Assembly (NCBI GenBank): GCA_000697335.1
Contig: JNEM01007219.1
Location: 1-30,337, forward strand
Source of the DNA: Conidiobolus incongruus B7586
Lineage: Eukaryota; Entomophthoromycota; Entomophthoromycetes; Entomophthorales; Conidiobolaceae
Length of the DNA stretch: 30,337 nt
Direction of reading: 5' to 3'
This document shows, in pieces, positions 18,941 through 29,762 of this stretch (within the stretch, counting starts at the first letter, position 1; every line of letters starts with the position of its first letter). The position numbers were made by a program, and so were the translations under genes. The notes beneath the pieces are model-generated. The model did not search any database. It was not told the origin of the DNA and saw nothing but the letters and a program-made list of their open reading frames with translations.

Positions 18941-20852
18941 ATTCAATTTTTACTCATTATTTATCACTTCCATTCAAAATGATCATATTTAATTTTAATT
19001 CAATATTTGAGTGGTATAATTCAAAATTGAATGCTAACCTCTTATTATTTGATACGTATTGGAAGGAATTTTTAGGGGTTCATCTCACCTCAATTATTTG
19101 ACTTGTATCATAAATAAAACCAATACTTTGTGATTTATAATGTGGTTATTTTAATTTTTGATTCTTCATTAAACCATTGAATATAAAGTGAGCTCAATTT
19201 CTTCGCAGAAATCTCTGTTTTACGTAATATATTATTATAGGTTTATAACTCCTGAGTATTCTGTTCTCTCCAATTATTATCGGATTACTCCTCTCAATTT
19301 AATTATTTATTCATGCTCTATCTTTTTTTGAGTAGAATATCATAACTGTGACAATATTTTAATACATTAAAATTTCATACTCGAGAAAAACTTTTAATCA
19401 CTTTAAGTTATTATATATATATATATATATATCATCATTATATTGCAATTTAAATTTTAGGGATAGGATTTTGTTAATTTTCAATCATAAATTTTTAATA
19501 CTAAACTTATCATATGACACATTTGAGGAGTTAAATAAAAATCAAATGATAAAATTAAATTTTATCCTCAACTATATAAACACAAAATTTAAAAATTATA
19601 CTTAAAAATAACGTTTTCTAAATAACTGAAAATAACTATCATTATGGTTCTTTTTAAAAGATATATAATTACTCCAACTCTGAATTTCCATAAATTTTAA
19701 TCAATTTGAAATATTTCTACAAGGTGAAATATTTGAGAAAAATCTATTCTAATAAATGTTTCTAAATTAACAAGTTTTTCCATTAATAAATTTTCTTATC
19801 AGATTTTCTATTTGAAGTGTTGAAAATTAAATTGAAGTGATGAATATTAAAAATACACTTTGATATAGAACAAACATGTTCGAAAAATGATATAATATTT
19901 GAATAATAATGCTATTAATACATTTTTATTCAATTTTAATTACTAGCTGAAATAGAAATATATTATATATTTATAGCCAAATTATAATTCTGAAAAATTG
20001 ATGATATAACAATTACATCATCAGTATATATATAAACTACTTGTAATTCGAATTAAAAAATGATGAAAATTTGGTTTAATTCAAAGTTATATTTCATAAA
20101 ATTATATATTCTAACTTAATTCTAATTTATATCACTAATGATCAATATTGGTATGAAATACTTGTTTGGAGTAACATTATCAACAATTTTTATATTTTGT
20201 AATTTTGATGTATAAATACTATTCAAGAAAGACATAATTTTCAAATTTGATTGATAATTTTCTAAATTTGTATATTATACATTTATATTGTGAATTCAAA
20301 AAATTTTAAGTTAATGGATTTTAATTTTTTAAAACTATAATAATATTCAGAATGCAAAATATTTCAATTCAATTTTTTGGAATATATTGGTACTATTTTT
20401 ATATATTATAAATATCATATTTATTCCTATGAATGCGATTGATTAAATAAATATCATCATTATCATTTAGTTGGTTGATATTGAAGTCAAATATTCTTTA
20501 AAAGTCATAAATTCATAAATTTAAAATATAAAAATTTAAACACTATATGCGAATATTTAATATTTTTATTTTATTCGGTATTCTAAAGAAAGAAATTATT
20601 TACCAATTATCAATTAGTAATATCAAAAATTAAAACCAAAACTCAATTGATAAATTCCACATTGATGAATTTAAAATTTAAAATGATCAATAAATTCAAA
20701 CTCAAAGTGACTGACTAGAATTTAAAATTTTATTTCTTTTTTCAATTAACGCAGCAATTTCATATTTAACTAGTGTATAATTATTATCGTTTAATCTTTG
20801 TTAAATATATTTAAATTCAATACTTTTCATCAATTTGAAAATATAATTCGAA
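18941..20852. other. Intergenic stretch between PP4 and VPS27
   Basis: No gene is visible. 18941-19340 is less AT-rich than the rest and may be PP4 3' UTR or gene debris, but no frame or family could be recognised. The rest is AT-rich DNA leading to the VPS27 promoter. It includes a simple AT repeat at 19412-19432. Confidence 0.5.
19412..19432. repeat. (AT)10 microsatellite
   Basis: Ten uninterrupted AT units follow a T. It is a simple repeat in intergenic DNA. Confidence 0.9.
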
Positions 20853-23248
20853 ATGTTTTCCCTTTGGAATCCTACCTCTGCTAATAATAATAATTTTGAG
20901 TATTTAGTTAGTAAGTTTATTCAATTATATTTGAATTAACTATATAAATTTCATAATATTGGATATTAATTTGAATTATTTTTTTAGCTTCTGCTACTGC
21001 TGAAACTTTACCCAAAGATGCGGAAGTTTGGGGACCTTCTCTCGAAGCTTGTGATATGATTAGAGCTAAATCAATTCCAGCAAAGGAAGCGGGTAAAATC
21101 CTTCGTAGAAGATTAAATCATACAAATCCTAATGTACAATTACTTGCTCTCAAAGTAAATTGAATTTTTTTATTATTTTAAATTTATAATAATATATAAT
21201 TATTCAACAATTAGTTAATTGATGTTTGTGTTAAAAATGGTGGTAATCACTTTCTTCAAGAAGTTACTTCTAGAGAATTTTTGGATGATTTGGTTTCAAT
21301 TTTAAAAAATCCAGTAAGTTTCCTATTGATATTCGACTTGAATATCGATTTCTCATTCTTTCTAGTCTGGTATCAATCCCGAAGTCAAAGAAAAAATCTT
21401 AGAGCTTATTCAAAATTGGGCTCATTCAATGCAAGGAAAACCTGAACTAGCTTATATGGGACAAACTTATGCTAATCTAAAATCTGCTAATTATATCTTT
21501 CCTCCTGTTATTACCTCAGCAACCGCTATGGTTGACACTGCCTCGGTATGAATTACTAATTTTATCTATCCATTTTGTATTTAATACTTGTATATTATTA
21601 TTAGGCACCCGATTGGACAGATAGTGATGTTTGTATGAGATGCAGAACTGCATTTACATTTACTAATAGAAAGGTAATTTAGTTGTTAACATAATAATCA
21701 ATTTTTTAATATATATAATTCAGCATCACTGCAGAAATTGTGGATCTACCTTTTGTCAAACCTGTTCATCCAATAATCTACCTTTACCTCACCTTGGTAT
21801 CAACGATTCAGTACGTGTTTGTACCGATTGCTATTTGAAACTCAAAAAAGTTACAAGGCCAATTGAAGCACCTATTAGTTCTTTGATTCCAACTGCTACA
21901 ACAACTGTTACTACTGGAAGTGCCAGAGCTTCTAGTACTAGAACTCAAGAAGATGAAGATTTGGAAAGAGCTATTCAGCTGTCGCTCCAAGAATCTCAAT
22001 CCAAGCGTGAACGAGAATTGAATCAAAAAATCACCTTTGCCGAATATATTAATGAAACTGCTGCTCAAGATAGAGTAAGGACTTTTATTTCAATCATTTT
22101 TTACACCAATATTTATATATCATTTGTAGAATGAAGATGCTGATTTAGAAGCCGCGATTGCTGCTTCATTAAAAGATCTTGAACTTAAACAATCCAAACC
22201 TCAAAGCAAATTATATCCTTCGTTACAGGATTCCTCCAACTACCAGTACAGTCAAAGCTATATTGAACCGGAGAAAGCATCATACTCCAATTCATCTCAA
22301 TACGATGAATATAAACTTCAAGAAAAAGAAATCGAATCTTTAGAAATGTTTTGTCAAATGGTTGATAAGACAAAACTTAATCCTCAAGCTCCCATAGATC
22401 CATCTCTTCGATATATGTATTATGACATGAGCAAAACCGCTCTTAAACTAAATGATGAACTAAGAGATCTCATACTCAAACATAGTAAGGAATTTGGAAA
22501 ATAATTTTTGAAATCCTTTATTTATAATATATTTAGAAACTTTTATCGATCTACAAGCAAAATTGTCATCTGCCGTGAAAAAATACGATCAATTATTAGA
22601 GCAGTCACTCAATCCATATGGGACGCCTTCTATATATGACTCTTATGCTCCTTCTACTACTTCTCATCAGCGTCAGGGCTCTATTTCTGAACAGCCATAT
22701 CAATCATATTCTTCAGCTTATTTTACTTCCCAGGTAATTAATTTATTCTTAAGTCTGTTATAAGATACTAATTTCATTTTTAGACACCATCATCGTACAC
22801 TCATCAACCCCCTCCTGATCATTACTCTGCCGCTCCTCCAAGTAACACTCACCATAATCCAGTTTCTTCGCCAGCTTCAAGTCTACATCAACCTCCTCCC
22901 GCATCCGAATATTCTCATAGCTATGCTCCTACCTCTCACCAATATCCTTCAGACCCATCAACACGATCTCAACAGCCTTCCACATCATATGTACCTCCCA
23001 TCGCCGGTGCCCCACCCACTCCTCAAGCCAATCCTTATCACCCACCTGCAAACTCACAGCAACCTCCACTCAGTTCGCAGCAACCTTATTACCAATATGC
23101 AAACCCCGGGCAAGTTCCACCCAGCTCTCAACAACCTTATTACTACCCACCTCAAGGTCAAGCCTATCCTGGTACCCAATCATATTCCTCTCAACCACCC
23201 ACGAGTAGTGAACCACCTAAATCTGAAGCTCCATTAATCGAATTATAA
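20853..23248 (+). CDS. VPS27: ESCRT-0 subunit Vps27/Hrs (VHS-FYVE-UIM)
   Basis: Vps27 recognises ubiquitinated cargo on endosomes and recruits ESCRT-I. Nine exons join in frame: 20853-20910, 20988-21154, 21215-21313, 21366-21545, 21605-21673, 21724-22074, 22130-22484, 22537-22733 and 22784-23248, giving 646 residues (yeast about 622). A VHS domain fills about residues 5-155. A FYVE zinc finger follows at about 169-232, starting WTDSDVC, with the PI3P-binding RKHHCRNCG and CQTC, CTDC cysteine pairs. Two ubiquitin-interacting motifs follow: [16 protein letters not shown] (267-282) and [17 protein letters not shown] (310-326). A helical region at about 370-455 probably forms the GAT-like core that pairs with Hse1. 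The last exon is Pro/Gln/Ser/Tyr-rich with a PSDP motif, the ESCRT-I (Vps23) binding type, and the protein ends APLIEL, a clathrin-box-like tail. Every domain of the family is present and in order. Confidence 0.95.
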
Positions 23249-24125
23249 ATTAATTTATTCATTTGTAATTACACGCACATTCCAAGTTATTAAATACTTA
23301 ATTTTAATATTAAGTTTATAAAATCCCCATTTCATTTGAATATTTCTTTGATTTATCAATATCAAACTTTAATCATATTTTAAGACTGAATATTGTAATT
23401 TTATTTGTTATTTAAATAATTAATTCATATTTTAATTTTGTTTGATTAATTAATCTTTTCTAATACTTATATGATTCACATTTTAATATATGTTATCATA
23501 TTTTTAATGAATTTAGTTTTTATTAGTTGTTGTTTATATATTTTATTATTTTAGGAAGATTTTGGTTAATACATTATCTTAGATATATTCTGTATTAATT
23601 ATTTTAATTTTATTAAATTAAATTATTAAAAGTATTTTTTTTCAAAATATTTCATGATTTATTAAATTTTGATTGAATTTTATAAGATGAATTTTAATGA
23701 AATTAATATATTTTTTATTAAAAATTGAATAAAATTGTATTCAAGCAAAAAACTGTAATTTTTAATTTTTCAAAACATCTTAATATATAAGTGAATGATT
23801 TTTAAGAGATATTAAAAAATTAATAATTTTAGAATAATTATATACTTAAAATAGTATTGATTAATATTAAAAATTAAATCAATATGATTTTTTTTAAAAT
23901 TATTTTCACAATAAAAATTAAATAAAATTTTAATAAATTATTACCTTAAATTTAAAAAAATAAGAAATTTTTTAATTTTTGATTTTTTAAATATATTATT
24001 AGTTTGAAATAAATAAATATATATAAAGTTAATAGGAAATTATATATTCTTAATATATATATATATATATAATAATTTTTTTGATTAAAAAAATAATTTT
24101 TTAAAATTAGTTGTTTAATTCAATT
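23249..24125. other. AT-rich, CpG-free stretch between VPS27 and the mariner relic
   Basis: No gene was recognised. No CpG occurs after 23273 through the whole following transposon. The first part holds the VPS27 3' UTR; the last 120 bp may be the 5' end of the mariner element. An (AT)9 run lies at 24053-24070. TTTGAAATAAATAAATAT at 24003-24020 nearly mirrors 25200-25217 and could be one of the mariner inverted repeats, but in such AT-rich DNA this is weak. Confidence 0.45.
24053..24070. repeat. (AT)9 microsatellite
   Basis: Nine AT units in AT-rich DNA just before the mariner relic. Confidence 0.85.
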
Positions 24126-25161
24126 ATGTTTAAATTAAATAGTAATCATCAAAAGATTTTTATTTTAGTATTAGTAAAACTTAACTATAAGCTATTTAAA
24201 ATAATTTAAAATTTACAAGAAGTTTTTAATAATAAAACATTATTTAAATCAACAATTTATTATTAAGTAAATTACTTTAAGGTTAAAAAAGAAATTATCT
24301 AAAACTTATTAAAATCTAAAAAATTAACTTTAACTATTATTCTTTTAATTGTTAATAGAGTGAAAAAATATATTGAAAAGTACTTTTTTATTTTAGTTAA
24401 AAAATTATTTAAGTACTTTAATATTAATTTTACAAGTATTTTATATATATTAAAGTTTAAATTCAAATTAATAAATAAAAATATAAAATAGGTACTTTAT
24501 AATTTAACTAAAGCTTAAAAAAAGTTAGAGTAGTTATTATTAAATAAAACTTACTAAAATATTATTAGAAGCTTAAACTTTTATAGTAAATAATTACAAT
24601 TAATGAATCTTAGATTTTTATATATAATCTTTTATTAAAACACAAATCAAGATGCTAGATTATATTAAATTAACTTTTTTTATAAATTCTTTTAAATAAA
24701 CATTTTGTTAATAAGCAAATATTAATTATTATAATAGATTATAATAGTATATGCTATTTTTATTTAGTTTTTGAAGGAAAATCAATTAATAATAAACTTT
24801 ATATTATTTTTTTAAATAAAAGTATTTTTAATTAGTGTTTTTAATATAATTTGAGAAAACTTATTATTTTATATAATAATTGTAAAATTCATAAATTTAA
24901 AGCTATAAAAAACTTTTTAATTAAAAACAACTAGAAAAAACTACCACATCTAGTATATTCTTTAGATTATAACCTATGTAATTATAATTGCTTTAAGCAA
25001 TTAAAAAACTAGCTTACAAGAAAGAAAATTTCTACAGGAAAATTTAATTGGTTTGTGAAACATCAAATTTCAGTCCTTAATAAAAAGAACTATTTTTTAA
25101 GTGTTAGATCTTTGTTAAAAGTATAGCAAAAAGTTATTAATAATAAAAGAAACTATTAAAT
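24126..25161 (+). mobile_element. Decayed mariner (Tc1/mariner superfamily, DD34D) transposon
   Basis: This is a plain DNA transposon, heavily decayed. The first block (24126 to about 24660) reads, between stops, TIYY-VNYFK, LTLTIILLIVNRVKKYIEKY, VLYNLTKA-KKLE and NTNQDARLY. These fit the mariner order STVYRWFKRF, EEDRR.TVREL, VPH.LTEEQK and NPETK. The second block is in another frame (24863-25161). It reads LYNNCKIHKFKAIKNFLIKN, then LPHLVYSLDYNLCNYNCFKQ, then KKISTGKFNWF, and ends SLLKV-QKVINNKRNY, like the mariner ending RWQKCIDLNGDY. The spacing from the Asn in YNN to the Asn in CNY is 35 residues, exactly the second-to-third Asp distance of DD34D mariners. Both catalytic Asp positions read Asn, a G-to-A change. 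Inverted repeats could not be confirmed; candidates at 24003-24020 and 25200-25217 would give an element of about 1.2 kb. Confidence 0.8.
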
Positions 25162-25442
25162 TTATATTATATATTTATTTTTATATATTATATATTAAAA
25201 TATTTATTTATTTTCAATTGCAAAAAATTCCCATTATTAAAAATGCAGAGTAATAAATTGATTGAAATATAAATAATCCCATAATTAATTCATAAATTGG
25301 AATAAATTAATAAAAATAGGATTTAAACCCTGTCCTAAACATTATTTCTGAAAGAATAATCAACTGTGATATTATTTATTTTTTTTTCATTAAATCCACA
25401 AGTTATTTAATATTATTTGTTATATTATAAATTTAAATCATT
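25162..25442. other. Intergenic stretch upstream of TFB5
   Basis: This is AT-rich DNA between the mariner relic and the TFB5 start. It may include the right end of the transposon (to about 25217) and must hold the TFB5 promoter. A T-rich tract lies just upstream of the start (25378-25390). Confidence 0.45.
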
Positions 25443-25797
25443 ATGGTACACGCTACAAAAGGTAAATTTATTAACATGATTTGAATTATTTGGAATATTA
25501 ATTAAGAAAAAATAATTTGAAGGAATTCTTGTAAAATGGTAATTTATAACTTATTTTTATCCTTCTAAAAATAATCAACTATTCTAAAATAGCGATCCAT
25601 CCGTCATGCAACTCATTAAAATGATTAACGATTCTTCTGGCGGCATCTATATCGTGCAAGAGTTAGACAACCAGAATATTTTCTTGAATGCCGACAAATT
25701 ACACGAACTTAAAAACTATGTTGGTAAAGAGTTGGATAAACAGACATATAGGGAGGGTATAGAGCAATCCACTTTTAAATTTAATAGGAAGAATTAA
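25443..25797 (+). CDS. TFB5: TFIIH subunit Tfb5 (TTDA/GTF2H5)
   Basis: Tfb5 is the smallest subunit of TFIIH; it binds and stabilises Tfb2/p52 in transcription initiation and nucleotide excision repair. Three exons join in frame: 25443-25461 (19 nt), 25523-25538 (only 16 nt) and 25593-25797, giving 79 residues (human 71, yeast 72). The spliced start MVHATKGILVKCDPSVMQLI matches the family pattern MVNVLKGVLIECDP.MKQ, which confirms both small exons. The rest, IYIVQELDNQNIFLNADKLH, ends in a helix and fits the family's HVF-V-- motif and C-terminal helix. The two introns are 61 and 54 nt, GT-AG. The third exon alone would look like a protein starting at an internal Met, which would lose the conserved N-terminus. 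Identification is strong. Confidence 0.93.
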
Positions 25798-26059
25798 TAT
25801 GATTTATTTTTTGTAATAAAGATGACTATGTATGAATTAGGTTTGGTATTTGTGATTTGTGAAATAAGATTGGTTATTGAATAAAGTATATTTTAACTTA
25901 TTGATAAATATATTAAATATCAATGGGTCATTAACCTTCAATTTCATATTATTTAAACTTTAACTATTCATTCACAAAATAATATATGATCTAGAAAACA
26001 CTGTATTGAGTCATTTGAATTATTTTGTTTACTATTATATTCCTCATTAAGACTTCCTG
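25798..26059. other. Intergenic stretch between TFB5 and the sirtuin pseudogene
   Basis: TFB5 3' flank, AT-rich, with no feature recognised. Confidence 0.4.
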
Positions 26060-26985
26060 TCCCTTCTTTATAATACAGCATCAGCTGATCCTTCCAACCA
26101 AACAGATGAGCAAAATCGTAACAAGCATCGTACCAGTCGCTTTAACTGAAGATTATATTTTGTCGATATGGTTCTCTCAGATAGAGGTAGGAAGGACTTG
26201 AAGTACCCAAATAGTTCACGTTATTGATGAGTAATCTGGGTATATTTGGATCCAGATTCATTGATAAAATTGCAAATATAAGGTACCTGAGTGCAGTGCT
26301 AATAATGATTAATAAATCACACTTTTCCAATTCCTATAAGTTAGTATTCCTATCAATTAGATATTAGTTAAGTCGTTACATACTTAATATATGATTCCAC
26401 ACTAATTGATAATTCATTTTTAGATCAAGTTATATCAGGTTTTATTTAAGCAAAATGTTCACTATTATTGCACAATATAATTTTTCCATGGTATTTTTTT
26501 ATCTATTCAAAAAATGAATTGATATAATTAGATCATTCAATCCGAATCATTTTACCTTTACCAAGATTAATATTCTTGTATTCGTGACTACGAATCCACT
26601 TGCCAGTTTAAAAAGTCCCTTCCATGTGAACAACGTATGCATTATGCATCCCTGTCAAATATTCCTAATTATAAAAGTCTTGGGTAAGATTCACCGTTAT
26701 TAAATCATGATAAAGTTAATAAAATGATGATTTAAAGAAGGATAAAAACTTGGTTATACATATGCTTAACTAAATTCAAAAACAAACAGGATATTTTCAA
26801 AATATTTCTTTGAACAAAATCCCGTCGACTTTGAGCAATTCTTTCTTCATTAAATTTTGATTTAATTTAGTTTCCAGCGAGTTAAAATCTAGGATACCCT
26901 AACTTATCGATTTGCCGGTATCTGGTAACATGATGTTATTCTTCGCTTTTTCTTCTTTAATCAATTTGAAGATTGGGTTTGAAGT
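26060..26985 (-). pseudogene. Decayed duplicate of the neighbouring HST2-like sirtuin gene
   Basis: Three blocks match the working gene at 28416-29762 in the same order and strand. Near 26985-26890 the translation reads PIFKLIKEEKAKNNIML and ends GILDFN, against [17 protein letters not shown] and GIPDFR, but the NAD-binding TGAGIS segment is scrambled and a stop interrupts it. At 26330-26142, KCDLLIIISTALRYLIFA and PRLLINNVNYLG stand against [18 protein letters not shown] and [10 protein letters not shown]. At about 26150-26060, DWYDACYDFAHLFGWKDQLM stands against [19 protein letters not shown], in another frame. The middle (about 26540-26660) is barely recognisable and the zinc and catalytic regions are not found. 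The intron before the KCDLL exon is kept, with a TACTAAC branch site and TATAG end, so this is a DNA-level tandem copy, not a retrocopy. Confidence 0.82.
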
Positions 26986-28415
26986 TTGCAATTAAAATAA
27001 TCCAATTTACAATTGATCCTTGAATTATTTAACTAAGTTGCATCAAATTTTAACTATTCAAACAAAAATTTTCTATTCGTCAATAATTCCTCCAAAAATA
27101 ATAGTTAGTTGATTATTTGAGGTTATATATTTTCCTGACATTCTTTAATATTACAAATTTTGCTTTGTAGTGACTTGGTTTCATTTGAATGGATTATTTG
27201 CAAATTAATATAATATCCTGTTATTTATTAAGAATTTTTTTAAATATAACACTATAAGATTCTATTTATTTAATCTAATTTTTATAAATTTAACAAGAAT
27301 GAGATTGAATTATTAGAATCCAGGAGGTTTAAATAATGTATTAAATTGAATTCAATATTAAATCATATTAAAAATTCTTCTGAATAATGCTTAATTTTTG
27401 AAACAGTAACATATTTGAAAAAAGATAAAAAAATTTGAACAATTAGAAAAAATAAATTCTAACTTATTTAGTATTACGGCTTTTTCAAGTTTTTATTATA
27501 TTACAAAAAATAATTTTAAGATTTTGTAGTTGTCATTCTCAAAAGATTACTTTTCTTATATTTAATTATAAATTTTTGAAAATTAAAATTTATAATATTT
27601 TGATTGAGTATTCATTCTTTAATATTTACAAATATAATACTATAAAATGAAATAAAATATTATTTGTTAAAATTATTTTTATGTAAGTTTATGTATATAT
27701 ACATTTAACTGATGTTTAAAAAGCTATAACTTTTTAATACTTGCTTCCGATAGTCAATTATTTCAATTGTATGTTTTTTAAATTTTTAGTTAAGTTGATA
27801 TTAATTTAATTAATCATATTTGATGAGTTTACTCGTTATTGTTTTGAAACTATCACATTGATCTAATAACATTTTCACTTTAGCTGTAATTAAATCAATC
27901 TAGCGTATTTATTTTTACAAAGTATCAATTTGATATATATATATTATTCTTTGAAATTTGAGAATATTTTAAACGATATTAAAACGATCCAATTTGAAAG
28001 ATCGGTACATAACTCGAAGTTAAGACCAATCCATTAACAGACTGAATCTTTCTCATGGTTTGATTCAAGTGAGAATCGAATCCTGGTTATGCATTTCCAT
28101 TAAGAGTTGATATACCATTTTATCAATTGACTGATGGGACTCGATATTAATACTTAAATATTATTAATGAAATCAATACAAAATCCATAAATATGCTAAA
28201 CTGAGATTATCGAAAAATAACAAAAATAAATTGTAAATAGATAATTGAAATTAATATCCATATCCATTGTAGTTTAAAATATTGTAAATAATTATTGTTA
28301 AAAATAAAAAAATTAACTGATTAATACATTAAAATTTTTTAAATTGATAGTGATTCGATGGTCAGTTTATTAATTTGAAATGAAAATGGTTAGTATTTTT
28401 CTATTAATAAGCTGT
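26986..28415. other. Intergenic stretch between the sirtuin pseudogene and HST2-like gene
   Basis: No gene was recognised. 27000-27980 is AT-rich and featureless. 27960-28140 is less AT-rich and includes a tRNA-like relic (28060-28140, listed separately). Confidence 0.45.
28060..28140 (-). pseudogene. Possible tRNA-Lys(CTT)-like relic
   Basis: The minus strand shows a B-box-like GGATTCGATTC (28083-28073) and, upstream, CAACTCTTAATGG, whose CTCTTAA matches the seven-base anticodon loop of tRNA-Lys(CTT). TCAATTGATAAAATGG further upstream resembles a D loop. About three of five pairs form in the anticodon stem and in the T stem, and no acceptor stem was found. It is at best a dead tRNA or SINE-like remnant and could be chance. 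Confidence 0.25.
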
Positions 28416-29762
28416 CTATTCGTCAACTTTTAATTCGCCTAGAGCTTGAGCTAATTCGTCATCAGAATTATCCTCATCCTTAGCTTTATCTGTATCATTA
28501 TTATCATCATATGTAAAAATTTCAATACTATCAGTGTGGCTCTTATACAGCTGTATCAATTCATCCTTCCAACCCAATAGGTGGCACAGAGCATAAACGG
28601 CATCGTCGCAATTACTCCTGCAGAAGTAGCGATTCTCTTTTGACCCTTTTTTAGATCGGAGACTGAAGAAGGGACTAGGAGATTCGAAAGAGTTCTCCAA
28701 ATTGATTAAGAGTTTGGGGACGTGAGATTCTACTTCATTAATGAGACTTGCAAAAGGTTGAACTTTCAAACTTGTGCCCATTATGATTAAAAGGTCGCAT
28801 TTTGGGAAATCCTAGAATCTTGAATTAATACTATATGGTTTCCAATAATAATTATATATTACAGATTTGATCGATGAAAAAAATTTCGTAGGCATCGATT
28901 CTCCGAAGAAGACGATATCAGGTTTGACTAAACCTTCGCAATCTTCACATTTTGGAATTTTTTTGGAAAATATTAGATCTAATTAATATCATTAATAATT
29001 TGTAATGAATTAAATGTGCAGAAATCTTACTCTTGACAGTATTGGTATCCACCTGCTTCCTACAATCGATACAGCTAGAAGTATGAAACGATCCATGCGC
29101 CTCCACAATAAATTCATCCTCAAGACCTGCCAAACGTTCAAGCCCATCGATATTTTGGGTATAATTCCTAACCATCAAGCCCTTAGAACTCAACAGTCGG
29201 ATGAAGTAGTGACACAAACTCGGATAGAATTTCCCAGGGTACAGTTCCCTCACCAGTTCGAAAAAGGGATAAGGATTTTCCTGAAAATATTCGATACAAA
29301 AAATGTCTTCAGCCATTGGTAAATTGTACTTTTGGAGATTGTGATATAATCCGGTCTTTGGCGACCTGAAGTCGGGTATTCCGCAACTCGTAGAAATCCC
29401 AGCACCCGTTAATACAATAATATTTTTCACTTTATCATCTTTTATTAGGTTGGCAATAGGTTCAAGAGATTCCAAAGTGGTAGGGTCTAAATTAAAAGTT
29501 GTTGAAGGTTTTTTAATCTAAATAATAATGAATATAAAAAATAATTGAATCATAATTAATGGTTATTATACTTTGATATTTTCTTCAATAATATCTAAAA
29601 TTTAATAATTAATATTATTAATATTGAATTAAAAATATTAAGTTACTTTTAGTTTCTTCAATAATTTCTTCTTTAATTTTAGAATTACCTAATAATTAAA
29701 TTTTATCAAATTATTATATTTTATTATTATTTCTTTTTTATAATGGAATTACTTGAACTCAT
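28416..29762 (-). CDS. HST2: Hst2/SIRT2-like NAD-dependent protein deacetylase (sirtuin)
   Basis: Sirtuins remove acetyl groups from lysines using NAD+. Six exons join in frame: 29762-29753 (10 nt), 29688-29647, 29594-29572 (23 nt), 29517-29031, 28978-28863 and 28811-28416, giving 357 residues (from memory, yeast Hst2 has 357 as well). The core has NAD-binding GAGIS (63-67) and GIPDFRS (71-77), TQNID (145-149), catalytic His166 in EAHGSF, zinc Cys 174, 177, 198 and 201 in two CxxC pairs, PDIVFFGE (207-214) and [14 protein letters not shown]. This fits the class I Hst2/SIRT2 group. No mitochondrial presequence is obvious, and the C-terminus is very acidic. Exons 4-6 are certain. The three small 5' exons rest on splice sites and frame, since no ATG lies in frame in exon 4 before the core; their product [18 protein letters not shown] is low in complexity, so the exact start is less sure. 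Confidence 0.9.

Noticed and set aside
22923-23237. 104-codon Pro/His-rich plus-strand frame
   Set aside because: It is an alternative frame of the low-complexity last exon of VPS27, whose own frame holds PSDP and the terminal LIEL.
24003-25217. Near-matching AT-rich arms as confirmed mariner inverted repeats
   Set aside because: The 18-bp match has one length difference, is almost pure A/T, and no flanking TA duplication is evident, so it is kept only as a candidate.
26142-26330. 62-codon minus-strand frame as a separate small gene
   Set aside because: It is one exon-sized block of the decayed sirtuin copy, with a retained splice acceptor before it and homology continuing in another frame after it.
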